Source of the DNA: Portibacter lacus
GTDB lineage: Bacteria > Bacteroidota > Bacteroidia > Chitinophagales > Saprospiraceae
Assembly: GCF_021533215.1 (NCBI RefSeq)
Contig: NZ_JAJNKA010000016.1
Location: 49,939 to 113,938, forward strand
Direction: 5' to 3'
DNA length: 64,000 nucleotides
How positions within the stretch are numbered: the first letter of the stretch is position 1; every line of letters begins with the position of its first letter. The translations under genes and the position numbers were made by a program. Below, one piece after another: positions 62,023 to 64,000 of the stretch. Below the pieces are notes generated by a model. It was not told the DNA's origin, ran no database searches, and saw nothing but the letters and a program-made list of their open reading frames with translations.

Positions 62023-62511
62023 ATGGCTAAAGCGGTAAAAATAAATCACGTTGCGTTAGTAGTAAGCAACCTAGAAGAAGCATGTAAGTTCTATGAGAAC
62101 GAATTAGGATTGGAAGCAATTCCAGCATTTTTATTCGATTATCCAACGGCATTTTTCAAGTTCAATGAAGAGCAGCAGTTGCATTTAACAGAATGGGAAG
62201 ATGAATATTCATTCCGAGGACATATCTGTGTTACGGTAGATGATATCAACGAAGTCTTCTTTCGCATGAAGGAACTCGGAGTGATCGATATTACGCCTTG
62301 GGGAAAGGTGAGACAACTTCCAGACGGAGCAATTCAAATGTTCGTTCGTGATCCTTCAGGTAACTTAATAGAGCTTTCTTCTGATCCAAATGCGGAGATT
62401 GATCCTAAGATTTTCGAAGATGAATTATTCAAGGAAGGGATTTATGTTTCTGGAAGAAACGATTTCCGAGGATACAAATCAAAAGACGCTACACTATACC
62501 ATAACAAATGA
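62023..62511 (+). CDS. VOC-family (glyoxalase/dioxygenase-fold) protein
   Basis: 162 residues. The paired beta-alpha-beta-beta-beta modules are typical: INHVALVVSNLEEACKFYENELGLEAI ... HLTEWEDEYSF, then HICVTVDDINEVFFRMKELGVID ... IQMFVRDPSGNLIELSSDP. Candidate metal ligands are His (NHVAL), His/Glu in the first module and Glu in LIELSS. Such proteins range from glyoxalase to epimerase to dioxygenase; the operon suggests action on a sugar-acid intermediate. It overlaps the dehydrogenase gene by 4 bp. Confidence 0.88.
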   Translation: MAKAVKINHVALVVSNLEEACKFYENELGLEAIPAFLFDYPTAFFKFNEEQQLHLTEWEDEYSFRGHICVTVDDINEVFFRMKELGVIDITPWGKVRQLPDGAIQMFVRDPSGNLIELSSDPNAEIDPKIFEDELFKEGIYVSGRNDFRGYKSKDATLYHNK

Positions 62512-63443
62512 CAAAACATACGGTACTAATGCTAGAAACCATTGCTGACAATGCGATGGAAATGCTAGAACAAGCTGATGATGTTTCTATCATCTGGGAA
62601 TCAGACTTAGCTGGTAACGAATCTGTAGTAGATGGAATCATCACTCGTGGAAAGGGCCAAGTCAATGAACAACTATTGACCAGTCTTCCTAATCTAAAAG
62701 CGGTTGCAAGATGTGGTGTTGGTTTGGATAATGTGGATATACCGACTGCAACGAAACATCAGATTCAAGTCTTGAATACGCCTGGAGAGAACTCAGCTAC
62801 GATTGCAGAGCACACCATATCATTATTATTGATGTTGGTTAGACACTTATACTCATCGATTAACGATACCAAGTCAGGAAATTGGGAATCTCGGAAGAAT
62901 TTCGGAGGAGATGAAATCAGAGGAAAGACACTGGGCTTGTTAGGTATGGGAAATATCGGGAGTCAAGTGGCTAAAATGGCGGAATTGTTTGGGATGAAGG
63001 TTATTTATGCCAATTTGGACAAAGTCGATGTTCCCTATGAATATGTTACGATTGATGAGTTGATTCAGCAATCCGATGTAATCAGTATTCACTTGCCGTT
63101 AACGAAATCTACCTCAAAAATGGTAGATGACTCCTTTTTATCCAAAATGAAGGAAGGGAGTTATTTGATCAACACAGCGCGAGGAGGTATTATAGATGAA
63201 GAAGCATTAGTAGAGGCGTTGAATAGTGGCCATATTGCGGGATTTGCAGCTGATGTTTTAGCTGTCGAACCTCCTGCTGATAATCATCCACTGGTCATTC
63301 ATCCGAGTACGCTGATTACAGCTCATGTGGGTAGTTTGACAAAGTTGACCTTTGAGAATATGTGCGTCCTTTCAGTTGAGAACATCTTGAGTTTATTGAG
63401 GGGTGATTACGTGGATCGGAAGTATCGGTTTAACGAGGTTTAG
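62508..63443 (+). CDS. D-2-hydroxyacid dehydrogenase (NAD-dependent)
   Basis: 311 residues. Two-domain hydroxyacid dehydrogenase: AVARCGVGLDNVDIPTA, the NAD motif GLLGMGNIGSQVAKMAELFGMKV, and the catalytic residues Arg (INTARGGIIDEEAL), Glu (LAVEPPADN) and His (ITAHVGSLT). The cofactor-specificity loop shows YANLDKVD, fitting NAD(H). It probably reduces or oxidises the 2-keto/2-hydroxy acid produced by the preceding enzymes. Last gene of the unit; no terminator hairpin was found after it, only a G/T-rich tract. Confidence 0.93.
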   Translation: MTKHTVLMLETIADNAMEMLEQADDVSIIWESDLAGNESVVDGIITRGKGQVNEQLLTSLPNLKAVARCGVGLDNVDIPTATKHQIQVLNTPGENSATIAEHTISLLLMLVRHLYSSINDTKSGNWESRKNFGGDEIRGKTLGLLGMGNIGSQVAKMAELFGMKVIYANLDKVDVPYEYVTIDELIQQSDVISIHLPLTKSTSKMVDDSFLSKMKEGSYLINTARGGIIDEEALVEALNSGHIAGFAADVLAVEPPADNHPLVIHPSTLITAHVGSLTKLTFENMCVLSVENILSLLRGDYVDRKYRFNEV

Positions 63444-63500
63444 TTTTTTGTTATTAGTTTTTTGTTTTTTGTTTTTAGGATTTAGTTTTTTGTTTTTTGG
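63444..63500 (+). repeat. G/T-rich low-complexity tract
   Basis: Copies of TTTTTTG and TTAGTTTTTTG are repeated just after the stop codon of the dehydrogenase gene. There is no stem before it, so it is not a normal rho-independent terminator, though runs of T may help to end transcription. Simple-sequence tracts of this sort expand by slippage. Confidence 0.7.
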
Positions 63501-63537
63501 GAATGAACCGAGAAAGCTGTAGAATCTTCACTAAATT

Positions 63538-63696
63538 AGACAGCAGTTCTGCAATCCTAGCTAGCGCTCATTTCCGCGCTCAGCTTACAGATCTAATACA
63601 AATCAAGTCGTAATTCCAATGGAGCTTGGACTTCAGTCCGCTTTTTTCGAATTAAAATGGCTAAGTAGTCCCTCCAAATGTTAGGAAAGTGTAAAT
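63538..63696 (+). repeat. Direct repeat, copy A (159 bp)
   Basis: Repeated with few changes at 63842-64000 (offset 304 bp, with compensating single-base indels inside). It contains a hairpin-forming GCTAGCGC...GCGCT segment, a GGACTTCAGTCC palindrome-like core (within 63625-63640) followed by CTTTTTTCG, and a conserved end (TGGCTAAGTAGTCCCTCC). No ORF. The hairpins and the intergenic place resemble REP-type elements spread by RAYT (TnpA_REP) transposases, which I infer but cannot confirm. Confidence 0.85.
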
Positions 63697-63841
63697 CAGA
63701 AGATTAAAATGATGAGAATAGGCTATAGAGAATTGTTTGTTTAGATGTCGGGCTTACCTGTCCATTTTAATAAAGCATCATTAAAGTTAAGCTGCCATAG
63801 GACCTTGGACTTCAGTCCGAGAAAAAAACGAGCATTCTACA
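63697..63841 (+). other. Spacer between the two long direct repeats, with a third GGACTTCAGTCC element
   Basis: 145 bp with no coding frame. It contains CTTGGACTTCAGTCCG (63804-63819), identical to the core in copy A, but its flanks (GAGAAAAAAACG) are different, so it is a shorter, partial element. A CCATTTTAAT segment near 63762 is the reverse complement of the ATTAAAATGG in copy A. Confidence 0.6.
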
Positions 63842-64000
63842 AGACAATAGCTCTGCAATCCTAGCTAGCGCATATTTCCGCGCTCGGCTTACAGATCTAA
63901 TTCAAATCAAGTCATAATACCCAAAGGAGCTTTCACTTCAGTCCGCTTTTTTCGAATTAAAATGGCTAAGTAGTCCCTCCAAATTTGAGGAAAGGTAAAT
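63842..64000 (+). repeat. Direct repeat, copy B (cut by the window edge)
   Basis: Matches 63538-63696 over its whole visible length, with scattered substitutions (for example ACTTCAGTCC is preceded by CTTTC instead of CTTGG). The right edge of the window ends inside or at the end of this copy, so further copies could follow. Confidence 0.85.

Overview
The window looks like chromosomal DNA of a Bacteroidota bacterium, possibly Saprospiraceae-like (the family-level guess is inference). The evidence is an AT-rich sequence, at least three secreted proteins with type IX secretion (T9SS) C-terminal sorting domains, a TonB-dependent receptor with an N-terminal carboxypeptidase-regulatory-like domain, a DUF4249 lipoprotein, a TamL-type BamA/TamA lipoprotein, an Acyl-CoA reductase of the LuxC type, many short lipoproteins, and at least one clear Bacteroidota promoter (TTG-N20-TATCTTTG). 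No rRNA, tRNA, CRISPR array, prophage or complete insertion sequence was seen. The left edge cuts a CDS and the right edge cuts a long direct repeat.

Layout. 1-2.2 kb: end of a charged helical protein, a terminator, tfoX-like gene, YheT-type hydrolase, small lipoprotein. 2.3-9.8 kb (minus): T9SS-secreted hydrolase-like protein, TonB-dependent receptor, M16 peptidase lipoprotein. 9.9-12.2 kb (minus): glycerol facilitator and glycerol kinase. 12.3-14.2 kb: divergent M61-like peptidase and rhodanese lipoprotein, separated by an array of 11-bp-phased TTTACAT repeats. 14.5-18.0 kb: small hypothetical, FdhD and an FdhF/YdeP-type molybdopterin oxidoreductase, which form one unit. 18.0-22.2 kb: a tandem pair of secreted propeller-like proteins with 7 and 6 copies of an Asp-rich 43-residue MopE-type repeat and different C-termini. 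22.2-25 kb: lipoprotein and a T9SS surface protein. 25-28.6 kb: dnaK, DUF4249 lipoprotein and a decayed outer-membrane-protein remnant. 28.6-37.3 kb: housekeeping genes (panB, mltG, tilS, cytochrome oxidase subunit III, TlpA-like lipoprotein, TrmH-type methylase, tamL). 37.3-41.7 kb (minus): GDCCVxC protein, endonuclease III, acyl-CoA reductase, DUF1415, RluD-type pseudouridine synthase, outer-membrane barrel. 41.7-46.1 kb: Cys/Met PLP enzyme, SRPBCC plus FAD oxidoreductase, phosphoesterase plus MDR reductase.

The accessory part is 46.1-59.8 kb. It holds a large SF1 helicase with a C-terminal nuclease-like domain, a two-gene unit encoding a 530-residue protein with annexin-like repeats and a phospholipase-A2-like GPGN/HD motif plus a lipoprotein, a trimeric-adhesin-like protein ending in a self-cleaving S74 chaperone domain, a membrane TPR-HTH regulator, and a three-gene two-component operon. 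Perfect palindromes sit in the control regions of the adhesin and of the two-component operon. 60-63.4 kb is a tightly overlapping four-gene sugar/sugar-acid catabolic operon (epimerase, enolase-superfamily dehydratase/racemase, VOC protein, 2-hydroxyacid dehydrogenase). It is followed by a G/T-rich tract and long direct repeats that carry REP-like hairpins.

Best candidates for something undescribed: the annexin/PLA2-like protein with its partner lipoprotein (48857-50995), the helicase-nuclease (46121-48847), the paired Asp-rich repeat proteins with exchanged C-termini, and the phased TTTACAT array resembling a PhoP/PhoB-type operator.
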